The notes below the pieces were generated by a model. That model had not been told where the DNA came from, ran no database searches, and saw only the letters and a list, made by a program, of their open reading frames with translations. Source: Kordia jejudonensis (GTDB taxonomy: Bacteria; Bacteroidota; Bacteroidia; Flavobacteriales; Flavobacteriaceae). Taken from it: DNA of 32,218 nt. The stretch covers positions 1 to 32,218 of the forward strand of contig NZ_LBMG01000057.1 in the NCBI RefSeq assembly GCF_001005315.1, written 5' to 3'. Positions 21,924 through 32,077 of this stretch are shown here, one piece after another (the stretch's first letter is position 1; every line of letters starts with the position of its first letter). A program made the translations under genes and the position numbers.

Positions 21924-23345
21924 ATGAAAAAATTTGCAAGTTTACTATTTGTGTCTATTCTTGGAGGCGTTATTAGTATTGGAGCTTATAAATTCTTTTC
22001 GGAATCCCCTGAAAAAGTTGAACAAGCTTCCGTTTTAGAACAATCTGCGTATGTCCCAACAAATTTTGTAAATAATCCTACGACGACAACGAATGCTGCT
22101 GCCGCTGGAATTGATTTTACAGAAGCTGCAGAAAAAACAGTGCATGCCGTTGTACACGTAAAAAATAAAATTACCAAAGTAGCACCGAGAAGCATTTGGG
22201 ATTTATATAATGGAACAGGACGTCCACAAACACAAATTGGCACAGGTTCTGGTGTGATCATTACGCCTGATGGACATATTGTAACAAACAATCATGTGAT
22301 TAAAGGTTCAAATGAGTTACAAGTGACCCTAAATAATAACAAAAATTACATTGCAAAAGTGATCGGAACTGATCCTTCAATGGATATTGCTTTGCTAAAG
22401 ATTGATGCAGACGAAGAGTTGCCTTATATTTCTTTTGGAGATTCTGACAATGCTAAAATTGGCGAATGGGTGTTAGCGGTTGGAAATCCTTTTAATTTGA
22501 CTTCTACCGTTACCGCAGGAATTATTAGCGCCAAAGGAAGAGATTTGAACGAAGGCGATAATTTACGCCAATCATTTATTCAAACAGATGCGGCAGTAAA
22601 TCCAGGGAATTCTGGTGGTGCATTGGTAAATACTAACGGAGAATTGATTGGAATTAACACTGCAATTACGTCTCAAACTGGTTCATATATAGGATATTCA
22701 TTTGCTGTTCCGAGTAATATTGCTCAAAAAATTGTAAGCGATTTATTGGAATATGGCGATGTTCAAAAAGGATTGCTTGGTGTTTCTGGTGGATCGTTAA
22801 ATTCAGTAGTTGCTGAAAAACTAGGTACTGACGAAACAGAAGGTTTTTATGTTGGAAAAGTCTTTGAAAATTCTGGAGCTTCAAAAGCTGGAATTCAAGA
22901 AGGCGACATTATTAAAAAATTAGACGATGTAAAAGTTGCTCGATTCTCAGATTTGTCAGGATATTTAAGTTCTAAACGCCCTGGAGATATTGTACAAGTA
23001 ACGGTTTTACGAGATGATGATTATGAAACAATTCCTGTAACATTAACAAAAGAAGAAATTTCTAATAGCGTGAATCTAATGAACATGAAATTAGAAAACT
23101 TAGATCCGCAAGAAGCTGAAAAGTACAGTATAGAATCTGGAGTAAAAGTAGTTGAAAATAACAACAGACAATTATACAGCGAACTAGGAATCACGCCAGG
23201 ATACATTTTAGTTGAAGTGAATGGGAAAAAAGTGAAATCGGCGCAAGGCTTAAAGAATATTATCGATTCCTATGGAGAAGACAAAATTCAAATCTTAGCA
23301 TTCTTAAATACAAAAGGACAATACGAGCGTTTTATCTTCCGATAA
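21924..23345 (+). CDS. Periplasmic HtrA/DegP-family serine protease
   Basis: A 473-residue HtrA protein, an envelope quality-control protease. One N-terminal membrane/signal helix (about 3-23), a trypsin-like domain (about 62-270) with catalytic His124 (NNHVIKG), Asp154 (SMDIALL) and Ser230 (NPGNSGGAL), then two PDZ domains (about 280-370 and 385-470). The triad is complete. The 290-bp upstream spacer holds the GTTAAA repeats and a hairpin, compatible with regulated expression. It is a single gene with a strong terminator behind it. Confidence 0.95.
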   Translation: MKKFASLLFVSILGGVISIGAYKFFSESPEKVEQASVLEQSAYVPTNFVNNPTTTTNAAAAGIDFTEAAEKTVHAVVHVKNKITKVAPRSIWDLYNGTGRPQTQIGTGSGVIITPDGHIVTNNHVIKGSNELQVTLNNNKNYIAKVIGTDPSMDIALLKIDADEELPYISFGDSDNAKIGEWVLAVGNPFNLTSTVTAGIISAKGRDLNEGDNLRQSFIQTDAAVNPGNSGGALVNTNGELIGINTAITSQTGSYIGYSFAVPSNIAQKIVSDLLEYGDVQKGLLGVSGGSLNSVVAEKLGTDETEGFYVGKVFENSGASKAGIQEGDIIKKLDDVKVARFSDLSGYLSSKRPGDIVQVTVLRDDDYETIPVTLTKEEISNSVNLMNMKLENLDPQEAEKYSIESGVKVVENNNRQLYSELGITPGYILVEVNGKKVKSAQGLKNIIDSYGEDKIQILAFLNTKGQYERFIFR

Positions 23346-23370
23346 AAAGTGCCATCTCTATATGTCAGAA

Positions 23371-23409
23371 AACCATCAGAATATTTTATATAATCTGATG
23401 GTTTTTTTT
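23371..23409 (+). terminator. Rho-independent terminator of the HtrA gene
   Basis: A perfect 10-bp stem, AACCATCAGA (23371-23380) with TCTGATGGTT (23394-23403), followed by six more T. With A-rich flank on the other side it could also stop the convergent precursor peptide gene. Confidence 0.9.
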
Positions 23410-23420
23410 GAATTACTTTT

Positions 23421-23648
23421 TTAACAAGTAATACCAACTTCTGTCACTCCAGAAACTGGTTGACAAGTTTGGGTATGGTAACAAGTAACATCCGTAACTG
23501 CACATTCAACAATAGAACAACGATATGGATACGACACACAATTCTTCTGTAATGTTTCTACTGCGCCACCTCTTATTTTTTGAGAGCTTACATCAGCAAC
23601 TTGCACTTTACTCAAACTTAACTTTGCATTAAAATTCTTTTTTTTCAT
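23421..23648 (-). CDS. Orphan RiPP-type precursor peptide, six-Cys core
   Basis: A 75-residue peptide beginning MKKKNFNAKLSLSKVQVADV with a double glycine at 27-28, the same leader pattern as the gene at 58-279 (LxLxKxxVxxL-type). The core has six cysteines at 37, 44, 49, 56, 62 and 75 among many Thr/Ser/Val. Even Cys number and Ser/Thr content would suit disulfides or thioether rings. No synthetase, C39 transporter or protease gene is nearby, so modification enzymes, if any, act in trans. Function unknown. Confidence 0.7.
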   Translation of the reverse strand: MKKKNFNAKLSLSKVQVADVSSQKIRGGAVETLQKNCVSYPYRCSIVECAVTDVTCYHTQTCQPVSGVTEVGITC

Positions 23649-23810
23649 GGTTTACTTATTTTTTCCCTACTCTTTTTACTATCAGGCTTTTCGGATTCCG
23701 CCCATATTATGAAAGCTTTCAAATGTAAGTTAATACGTATAAGTTTTGTTACCCGATAAAGTGCAATAAAAAAAGTGTTTCATTTGTTTACGAAAACGTT
23801 TGAAATTGTA

Positions 23811-23818
23811 TACTTTTG
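23811..23818 (+). promoter_or_regulatory. -7 promoter box of gap
   Basis: TACTTTTG matches TAnnTTTG, 37 bp before the gap ATG. A TTTG at 23783-23786 is the best -33 candidate, but its spacer (24 bp) is longer than usual. Confidence 0.55.
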
Positions 23819-23855
23819 CGCAAAATTGTAAACACAACTACACAAATTTAAGACT

Positions 23856-25304
23856 ATGAGTTTTAATGAAACTTACGAAAAGGAACTAACGTTTCAAGCA
23901 GACAGAAGACGTGCTACTGTTGAATTTATTAAAAATGTAAGCGATTTATGGTATGATAAATCAATTGAGCTTATTCTTTTTAGAAATCAATTAATTGACA
24001 GAAATGTTAGTGAAATTTTAAATTTACACGAATATGCAGGTCAATTTGTACAAAAACCGATCTCTATTTTCGATACTGTAGAAATTGCACAAGCCATTGC
24101 AAAAATTGATTTGCCACCTTCAAAAATTGATATTGGTAAATTAACCTACGAATATCACTTAGAAGACAATCAGTATGCAAACGCCACTTCGTTTGTAGTT
24201 GACAAGTTAAAAGACGCCAAAAAAACAAATGGAATTACACCTAAAGATGTGGTTTTATATGGTTTTGGTCGTATCGGACGATTATTAGCCCGCGAATTAA
24301 TGACACGCACAGGTCGCGGAAATCAATTACGCTTACGTGCCATTGTTACCCGCGGAAAAGTAAACGAAACTGTTTTAGAAAAAAGAGCTTCCTTGTTACG
24401 TAACGATTCTGTTCATGGAGATTTTCCTGGAACTGTGGGCATCGATGTTGAAAATTCAGCATTAATCATCAATGGAACTACAGTACATATCATTTCGGCA
24501 AACGGACCAGAAGAAATTGATTACACAACATACGGAATCAATAACGCATTAATTATTGATAACACTGGAGCATTTAGAGATAAAGAAGCTTTAGAAAGAC
24601 ATTTAGTGCCAAATGGAGCTGACAAAGTATTATTAACAGCACCAGGAAAAGGCGTTCCTAATATTGTATATGGTGTCAATCACAAAGAGCACAATCCTGA
24701 TGAAGTCCATGTTTGGTCTGCGGCTTCATGTACTACAAATGCAATTACGCCAGTTTTAAAAGCTGTTGAAGATTCTTTTGGACTCATTCACGGTCACTTA
24801 GAAACCATTCACGCATACACAAACGATCAAAATTTAGTAGACAATATGCATAGCAAATACCGTCGTGGTAGAGCTGCTGCACTAAATATGGTCATTACTG
24901 AAACAGGCGCTGGAAAAGCAGTTTCAAAAGCATTGCCATCGCTGGAAGGAAAATTAACTTCAAACGCAATTAGAGTTCCTGTACCAAACGGTTCTTTAGC
25001 AATTTTAAACTTAGAAGTTGAAAACGCAACTTCAAGAGATGGTGTAAACACTATTTTAAAGAAATATGCATTAGAAGGCGACTTGGTAGAGCAAATTAAA
25101 TACGAATTGAATGACGAATTGGTTTCTTCTGACATTGTTGGTTCTTCGGCACCATCCATTTTTGATAGTAAAGCAACCATTGTTCGTGAAGATGGAAAAA
25201 ATATCATCCTATATGTTTGGTATGATAATGAATACGGATACTCACACCAAGTAATGCGTTTAGCAAAGTATATCTCAAAGGTAAGACGCTACACATACTA
25301 TTAA
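23856..25304 (+). CDS. gap: Glyceraldehyde-3-phosphate dehydrogenase, long form
   Basis: A 482-residue GAPDH, converting glyceraldehyde-3-phosphate to 1,3-bisphosphoglycerate with NAD(P). The core has the Rossmann motif YGFGRIGRLLARELM (135-149) and the active-site SAASCTTNAITP with Cys292. About 125 residues precede the core, a helical extension typical of the long Bacteroidetes form and about 150 residues longer than the usual 330-residue enzyme; whether it works in glycolysis or gluconeogenesis cannot be read. Monocistronic, with promoter and terminator visible. Confidence 0.95.
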   Translation: MSFNETYEKELTFQADRRRATVEFIKNVSDLWYDKSIELILFRNQLIDRNVSEILNLHEYAGQFVQKPISIFDTVEIAQAIAKIDLPPSKIDIGKLTYEYHLEDNQYANATSFVVDKLKDAKKTNGITPKDVVLYGFGRIGRLLARELMTRTGRGNQLRLRAIVTRGKVNETVLEKRASLLRNDSVHGDFPGTVGIDVENSALIINGTTVHIISANGPEEIDYTTYGINNALIIDNTGAFRDKEALERHLVPNGADKVLLTAPGKGVPNIVYGVNHKEHNPDEVHVWSAASCTTNAITPVLKAVEDSFGLIHGHLETIHAYTNDQNLVDNMHSKYRRGRAAALNMVITETGAGKAVSKALPSLEGKLTSNAIRVPVPNGSLAILNLEVENATSRDGVNTILKKYALEGDLVEQIKYELNDELVSSDIVGSSAPSIFDSKATIVREDGKNIILYVWYDNEYGYSHQVMRLAKYISKVRRYTYY

Positions 25305-25328
25305 TAGAGCACTGAATAATATATTGAA

Positions 25329-25358
25329 AAGAGTCTCTTTGTTGAGGCTCTTTTTTTT
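25329..25358 (+). terminator. Rho-independent terminator of gap
   Basis: AAGAGTCTC (25329-25337) pairs with GAGGCTCTT (25344-25352) with one G-T pair, followed by a run of T to 25358. Confidence 0.9.
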
Positions 25359-25435
25359 GTGAACAAATCTCTTATGATTTCATACAATAAATAAAAATAT
25401 CTTCGTTTATTTGACAACTGTTATTTTAAACCTGA

Positions 25436-26041
25436 ATGACCATGAACGTGAAACACCTATTTCTAGCCATTACGCTTTGCTTTTCTATACTTGCAAGTGG
25501 ACAAAATGTAGCTAAAAATGCGAACCTAAAGTTAAAAGAAGGTCCAATCGAAGCGCAATTTGAGTTCATCATTAAGAATTCTAACAAATACCAAGATTAC
25601 AAAGTTGTAAAACGTGCTTGGATTGAAAAACTACAAAAGAACGTTGCTGACTCCATCAACGCAATTCGAAAAGATTACGATGCGGAAGTTGCCAAAGTTG
25701 CTACACAACAAACTGAAATTGAACAATTAAAAACTGATTTAGCGGCTGTTAATCAAAAGATAGCAGACTTAAATACCGAAAAAGACAGCATTTCGTTACT
25801 TGGGATACAATTGAGTAAAGGAACGTACCAAACACTCATGTGGGGAATTATTGCTGTGTTGGCAATATTATGGTTGTTTTTTGCCTACAGATTCAAATCG
25901 AGTAATGCGATTACCAAAGAAGCAAAAGCAAAACTTGCGGAAACGGAAGAAGAATTTGAAGAACATCGCAAACGTGCTTTAGAACGTGAACAACAAGTTC
26001 GAAGAAAACTACAAGACGAAATCAACAAAAACAAAAGCTAA
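25436..26041 (+). CDS. Coiled-coil membrane protein upstream of trmD
   Basis: A 201-residue protein with a signal peptide (MNVKHLFLAITLCFSILASGQ), a long coiled-coil region (about 65-120, KVATQQTEIEQLKTDLAAVNQKIADLN), one membrane helix (about 135-153, LMWGIIAVLAILWLFFAY), and a charged cytoplasmic helix to the end. Homologues sit upstream of trmD in flavobacteria and are sometimes misnamed as tRNA methyltransferases, but no methyltransferase motif is present. It lies 12 bp before trmD, so they are likely cotranscribed. Function unknown. Confidence 0.8.
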   Translation: MTMNVKHLFLAITLCFSILASGQNVAKNANLKLKEGPIEAQFEFIIKNSNKYQDYKVVKRAWIEKLQKNVADSINAIRKDYDAEVAKVATQQTEIEQLKTDLAAVNQKIADLNTEKDSISLLGIQLSKGTYQTLMWGIIAVLAILWLFFAYRFKSSNAITKEAKAKLAETEEEFEEHRKRALEREQQVRRKLQDEINKNKS

Positions 26042-26053
26042 TTTCCTTTACCG

Positions 26054-26731
26054 ATGCGCATAGATATCATTTCTGTAGTTCCTGATCTCATGAAAAGTCC
26101 TTTTGAAGCGTCTATCATGAAACGTTCCATTGACAAAGGAATTGTTGACATTCACTTCCACAACTTACGTGAATATGCTACGGACAATTATAAGTCTATT
26201 GACGACTATCAATTTGGTGGTGGCGCAGGAATGGTCATGATGATTGCGCCAATTGACAAATGTATTTCTGACTTAAAAGCACAACGCGACTATGATGAAA
26301 TCATTTATATGACTCCAGATGGAACAACATTGAATCAGGGAATTGCAAATGAACTTTCGCTAAAAGGAAATATTATGATTCTTTGCGGGCATTACAAAGG
26401 TGTTGACCAGCGTGTGCGCGATCATTTCATTACTAGAGAAATATCTATTGGTGATTACGTGCTATCTGGCGGAGAATTAGGCGCAGTTGTATTATGTGAT
26501 GCAATTGTTCGATTGATTCCTGGTGTGTTAGGAAATGAAACATCTGCTCTAACCGATTCGTTTCAAGACAATTTACTAGCGCCACCAGTATATACACGAC
26601 CTGCAACATACAACGATTGGGAAGTTCCTGAAGTATTACTCTCTGGAAACTTTCCTAAAATAGAAGCTTGGCGTGAAGAGCAAGCGTATGAACGTACAAA
26701 AAAGTTGCGTCCAGATTTGTTGGATGAATAG
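26054..26731 (+). CDS. trmD: tRNA (guanine37-N1)-methyltransferase
   Basis: A 225-residue TrmD, which places m1G at position 37 of tRNAs to prevent frameshifting. SPOUT-family features: [13 protein letters not shown] at the start, [26 protein letters not shown] (about 112-123), and the trefoil-knot SAM site [31 protein letters not shown] (about 131-161). The catalytic Asp follows in the linker SALTDSF. It precedes rplS as in many bacteria, although here a heptamer array and separate promoter divide them. Confidence 0.97.
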   Translation: MRIDIISVVPDLMKSPFEASIMKRSIDKGIVDIHFHNLREYATDNYKSIDDYQFGGGAGMVMMIAPIDKCISDLKAQRDYDEIIYMTPDGTTLNQGIANELSLKGNIMILCGHYKGVDQRVRDHFITREISIGDYVLSGGELGAVVLCDAIVRLIPGVLGNETSALTDSFQDNLLAPPVYTRPATYNDWEVPEVLLSGNFPKIEAWREEQAYERTKKLRPDLLDE

Positions 26732-26734
26732 AAT

Positions 26735-26781
26735 TCTTGGGTCTTGGGTCTTGGGTCTTGGGTCTTGGGTCTTGGGTCTTG
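26735..26781 (+). repeat. TCTTGGG heptamer array, 6.7 units
   Basis: Six perfect TCTTGGG units (26735-26776) and TCTTG start four bases after the trmD stop. After a spacer, CATTTATAATTTCAAA (26818-26833) matches the tail of the composites at 2833 and 4069, so this is a third, shortened relative of that repeat family. Confidence 0.92.
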
Positions 26782-26841
26782 AAAAGTATGTTTTTCAATT
26801 TAAAATTTAGAATTCGACATTTATAATTTCAAAGAAAAGTA

Positions 26842-26871
26842 TTGCACATTCATAATAAATACTTATTTTTG
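26842..26871 (+). promoter_or_regulatory. Promoter of rplS
   Basis: TTG (26842-26844) and TATTTTTG (26864-26871) are spaced by 19 bp, matching the flavobacterial -33 TTTG / TAnnTTTG pattern. Transcription would begin near 26877, leaving a leader of about 65 nt before rplS. Confidence 0.7.
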
Positions 26872-26944
26872 CACTCAATTTTGGATTAACCTCTGGCGAT
26901 AGACGTGAATGTTGATTTGAATTAAATTATATAAAAAGTTTAAA

Positions 26945-27298
26945 ATGGAAGCTTTAATTAAATTTGTACAAGACGAATTTGTAACAAAAAAAGATTTTCC
27001 TGAGTTTGCAGCAGGAGATACAATTACGGTTTATTATGAAATCCGTGAAGGAGAAAAAACACGTACACAGTTCTTTAGAGGAGTTGTAATTCAACGTAGA
27101 GGTTCTGGATCTTCTGAAACATTTACAATCAGAAAAATGTCAGGAACAGTTGGTGTTGAGCGTATTTTCCCAGTTAATTTACCAGCACTTCAACGTATTG
27201 AAGTTAACAAAAGAGGTAAAGTTCGTAGAGCACGTATCTTTTACTTTAGAGGTCTTACTGGTAAGAAAGCTAGAATTAAAGAAAGAAGATTCAAATAA
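26945..27298 (+). CDS. rplS: 50S ribosomal protein L19
   Basis: A 117-residue L19, a large-subunit protein at the bridge with the 30S subunit. Conserved features: FVQDEFVTKKDFPEFAAGDTITVYYEIREGEKTR, FRGVVIQRRGSGSSETFTIRKMSGTVGVERIFP, and the basic end KARIKERRF. Length and motifs match the family. It has its own promoter and terminator. Confidence 0.98.
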   Translation: MEALIKFVQDEFVTKKDFPEFAAGDTITVYYEIREGEKTRTQFFRGVVIQRRGSGSSETFTIRKMSGTVGVERIFPVNLPALQRIEVNKRGKVRRARIFYFRGLTGKKARIKERRFK

Positions 27299-27320
27299 AA
27301 TCTTTCGAAATACACACATA

Positions 27321-27352
27321 AAAAAAGTCTTGCAATTTGCAAGACTTTTTTT
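27321..27352 (+). terminator. Terminator of rplS
   Basis: A 14-bp perfect stem, AAAAAAGTCTTGCA (27321-27334) with TGCAAGACTTTTTT (27338-27351), with a 3-nt loop and a trailing T tract, 22 bp after the stop. Its symmetry would also stop a transcript on the other strand. Confidence 0.92.
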
Positions 27353-27359
27353 GTTATAA

Positions 27360-27976
27360 ACAATTGTTAATAAAGTCCGTTTATATCTTGTTGATTTCTA
27401 ATTGATTATATTTCTTGCTTTTTCAAAAACTTATACTACATTTATAAAAGAATTTACAAAGAGAACGACGAAAGTCACCTTTTGTAAACACTAAAGAACG
27501 TTCTAAACAAGTTGTTATTTTAATATGTTTTTCGGAAGTACTTTTTGGGTACAGAAAATACAAAGAAAAATGTTTCTCCATTTCTAGCGTAGCTTGCTAC
27601 AACAGACTCAAGGAAAAGCGCCGAAATTTATTAGTATTGCTAAGATGCCGATAAAGCGTTACACATAAATGTTTTGTAAAGAAATATTCATATGTAAAAG
27701 GACAAATCACGAAAGTCGATTTGAACAAGTAGGTATATTAAAAAACAGCCGAAATATGTTTCAAAAAATGGTAAAATGCCAATACTAACGAAACTTATTT
27801 CAATACCGAAGTAACGTTTGTATTTTTTGGTAAGCAATTATCAAAATGTATAAAATTAACTTCAGAAAGCCATGTCAAGGTAAGTAATTACAATGATATG
27901 GCTTTTGTTATTATAAAAAATATAGTAACTTCTTAGGGTACTGATATAATAGCTACCAAAATCTCCTATCATTTTG
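27360..27976. other. Gene-free stretch between rplS and icd
   Basis: About 620 bp with no ORF that looks coding on either strand. It holds a perfect hairpin GTAGC-TT-GCTAC (27589-27600); recurring words CGAAAGTC (27469 and 27710), GCCGAAAT (27620 and 27748) and ATGCC (27645 and 27776), the last two about 130 bp apart, hinting at a decayed tandem duplication; and a stem AAAGCCAT / ATGGCTTT (27866-27873, 27898-27905) followed by TTTT, which could end a small transcript. No known RNA family is recognised. Confidence 0.4.
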
Positions 27977-27984
27977 TATATTTG
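27977..27984 (+). promoter_or_regulatory. -7 promoter box of icd
   Basis: TATATTTG fits TAnnTTTG, 53 bp before the icd ATG. No clear -33 element is present. Confidence 0.5.
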
Positions 27985-28016
27985 CATTTCGAAAAAATTA
28001 CATCTAATCAGATTAA

Positions 28017-30266
<2,250 letters not shown>

Positions 30267-30296
30267 CACAAAACATAAATAACAACATCAAAAAAA

Positions 30297-30328
30297 AGCT
30301 TCTTACATGCTCGTAAGGAGCTTTTTTT
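30297..30328 (+). terminator. Rho-independent terminator of icd
   Basis: AGCTTCTTAC (30297-30306) pairs with GTAAGGAGCT (30313-30322) with one G-T pair, flanked by A run and a 7-T tract, 31 bp after the stop. Confidence 0.92.
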
Positions 30329-30414
30329 ATACATGCTCTTCTAAAAACTGAATAAGTTAAATACATCAACACTTTTACATTCAAAATTTAGAATTCCACA
30401 TTTAAAATTTATTA

Positions 30415-30489
30415 GGGCGTTCCCAAAGGTCGTGCTATCCACTATATCTCCCGAAAAAAACGGGAGGATGCCGTTCCTATCACTAACGC
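30415..30489. repeat. Interspersed 'GGGCGTTCCC...TAACGC' element with hairpin
   Basis: GGGCGTTCCC opens and CACTAACGC closes this 75-bp segment, with GCGTT (30417-30421) complementary to AACGC (30485-30489) and a central CTCCCG-A7-CGGGAG hairpin (30448-30466). It matches a pattern remembered from many Flavobacteriia genomes (GGGCGT..., GCTATCC...TATATC, GATGCCGTTCCTATC...TAACGC). It is a known type of interspersed sequence of unknown role. Just before it, AAAATTTAGAATTC recurs from 26802. Confidence 0.6.
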
Positions 30490-30498
30490 AAAAAACCG

Positions 30499-30529
30499 TT
30501 TCTTTTCTACATAAAATAACGTATTTTTG
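30499..30529 (+). promoter_or_regulatory. Promoter of murQ, near-leaderless
   Basis: TTTC (30499-30502) and TATTTTTG (30522-30529) are spaced by 19 bp, a good flavobacterial promoter. The ATG of murQ begins only 4 bp after the -7 box, so the transcript would have almost no 5' leader. Confidence 0.6.
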
Positions 30530-30533
30530 AACT

Positions 30534-31355
30534 ATGGAATTTATCAAAACTACAGAACAAGATTCTAAGTACAATCATCTTGAAAAAATGAGTGTATCGG
30601 AATTATTGATCAACATCAACAATGAAGACAAAACTGTTCCGATTGCCGTAGAAAAAACAATTCCTCAAATAGAAAAATTAGTTACAAACATTGTAACTCG
30701 CATGAACAATGGTGGACGTTTATTCTACATTGGTGCTGGTACCAGTGGACGACTCGGTATTGTAGATGCTTCAGAATGTCCTCCAACATTTGGAGTGCCA
30801 CATGAACTCATTGTCGGATTAATTGCTGGTGGAGATACTGCCATTCGAAAAGCAGTTGAATTTGCAGAAGATGATACGAAACAAGGATGGAAAGACTTAC
30901 AACAACACAATATCTCAGAAAACGATACGGTTATCGGAATTGCCGCTTCTGGTACAACTCCTTATGTAATTGGAGCGCTTAAAGAATGTAACAACAATAA
31001 CATACTAACAGCTTGTATCACTTGTAATCAAGACAGTCCATTATCAAAAGTATCCAAACATCCAATTGAAGTTATTGTCGGACCTGAATTTGTAACAGGA
31101 AGCTCTCGTATGAAAGCGGGAACAGCTCAAAAACTAGTCCTTAATATGATTTCAACTGCAGTCATGATTCAACTTGGAAAAGTAAAAGGAAATAAAATGG
31201 TTGACATGCAACTTAGCAACCATAAGCTTGTAGACAGAGGTACGAAAATGATCATGTCTGAATTAAACGTATCTGAAGAAATAGCTACTGAATTACTAAA
31301 CAAACACAAAAATGTACGAATAGCAATATCAAACTATGACAAAAAGAACAAATAA
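30534..31355 (+). CDS. murQ: N-acetylmuramic acid 6-phosphate etherase
   Basis: A 273-residue MurQ, which removes D-lactate from MurNAc-6-phosphate to give GlcNAc-6-phosphate in peptidoglycan recycling. It is an SIS-domain protein with GAGTSGRLGIVDASECPPTFG (67-87; catalytic Glu81), AVEFAEDD near 108-114 (second Glu), GIAASGTTPYVIGAL, and TGSSRMKAGTAQKLVLNMIST as the signature block. It starts at ATG 30534 immediately after a promoter box and overlaps the next gene by 20 bp. MurNAc uptake and phosphorylation genes are not next to it. Confidence 0.95.
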   Translation: MEFIKTTEQDSKYNHLEKMSVSELLININNEDKTVPIAVEKTIPQIEKLVTNIVTRMNNGGRLFYIGAGTSGRLGIVDASECPPTFGVPHELIVGLIAGGDTAIRKAVEFAEDDTKQGWKDLQQHNISENDTVIGIAASGTTPYVIGALKECNNNNILTACITCNQDSPLSKVSKHPIEVIVGPEFVTGSSRMKAGTAQKLVLNMISTAVMIQLGKVKGNKMVDMQLSNHKLVDRGTKMIMSELNVSEEIATELLNKHKNVRIAISNYDKKNK

Positions 31356-31560
31356 AGAAGTATTAGGAAAAGGAATAAAAAACATGCTAGGATCTTTAAT
31401 TTGTATGTTTTTAGGTCCAATGGTAATTCACTCTGCTTTTAAGAACCAAGAACATTCATTATATATTCCTGTACTAATAGTAGGATTAACCATAGCAGCT
31501 TTTGCCATCATTCTAGCATTCAATGGTATACGTAAAATAATGAATTCGATGTTTAACTAA
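31336..31560 (+). CDS. DUF6095-family small membrane protein
   Basis: A 74-residue protein with two hydrophobic helices (about 15-34 and 44-65) separated by a short loop, and a basic N-terminus. It resembles the DUF6095 proteins that follow murQ in many flavobacteria. It overlaps murQ by 20 bp, so it is translated from the same transcript. Function unknown; inner-membrane location likely. Confidence 0.82.
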   Translation: MTKRTNKEVLGKGIKNMLGSLICMFLGPMVIHSAFKNQEHSLYIPVLIVGLTIAAFAIILAFNGIRKIMNSMFN

Positions 31561-31567
31561 AAAAGAA

Positions 31568-32077
31568 TTAAGAATTATTCAGTACCGCCTTTGGAGTAGT
31601 CGGATTATATCCAAAATTTTCATCTTCAACAACCACATCCAAACGATCCATAATATATCCTATAATTGCATAATGATGAATTGTATGTGCATTTGCTTGT
31701 GCTAGCAATGATCCTAAAGTATATTCTAAAGTAATATTTCCCTCCCCTAAATCATCTTCAACAGACAACAACAGTGAAAAGTCAAGTGCCTCTAAACCTC
31801 TTAACTTATCAGCTATTTGATCAATTTCAGAAATTGCACAATTACAATCATTTTCTATATCCTGATTTCTCGCACGAGAAGTTAAATTGACATACTTAGC
31901 GTCTAATCCGTCAAAAATACAATTATAAAAATCTAGCAAATGTCTAATATGCGAGCCTACACTTGAATAATAAGGGCCAACTTCCTTGCAGCAATAAAAA
32001 GAATCGTTCAATTCATTCAATAAATTTTTAGACTTATATAAAGTAGTTAAAAGAGAGTCAATTACAGTGGAATTCAT
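31568..32077 (-). CDS. DinB-like four-helix protein
   Basis: A 169-residue helical protein of the DinB/YfiT type. The metal-binding histidines are suggested by GSHIRHLLDFY (His43, His46) and HTIHHYAIIGYIM (His131, His134, His135), the usual places in the bundle. DinB-like proteins bind a divalent metal; some are thiol-dependent transferases, but the substrate here is unknown. It is convergent with the DUF6095 gene (7-bp gap). The 141 bp after it to the window end show no further gene. Confidence 0.78.
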   Translation of the reverse strand: MNSTVIDSLLTTLYKSKNLLNELNDSFYCCKEVGPYYSSVGSHIRHLLDFYNCIFDGLDAKYVNLTSRARNQDIENDCNCAISEIDQIADKLRGLEALDFSLLLSVEDDLGEGNITLEYTLGSLLAQANAHTIHHYAIIGYIMDRLDVVVEDENFGYNPTTPKAVLNNS

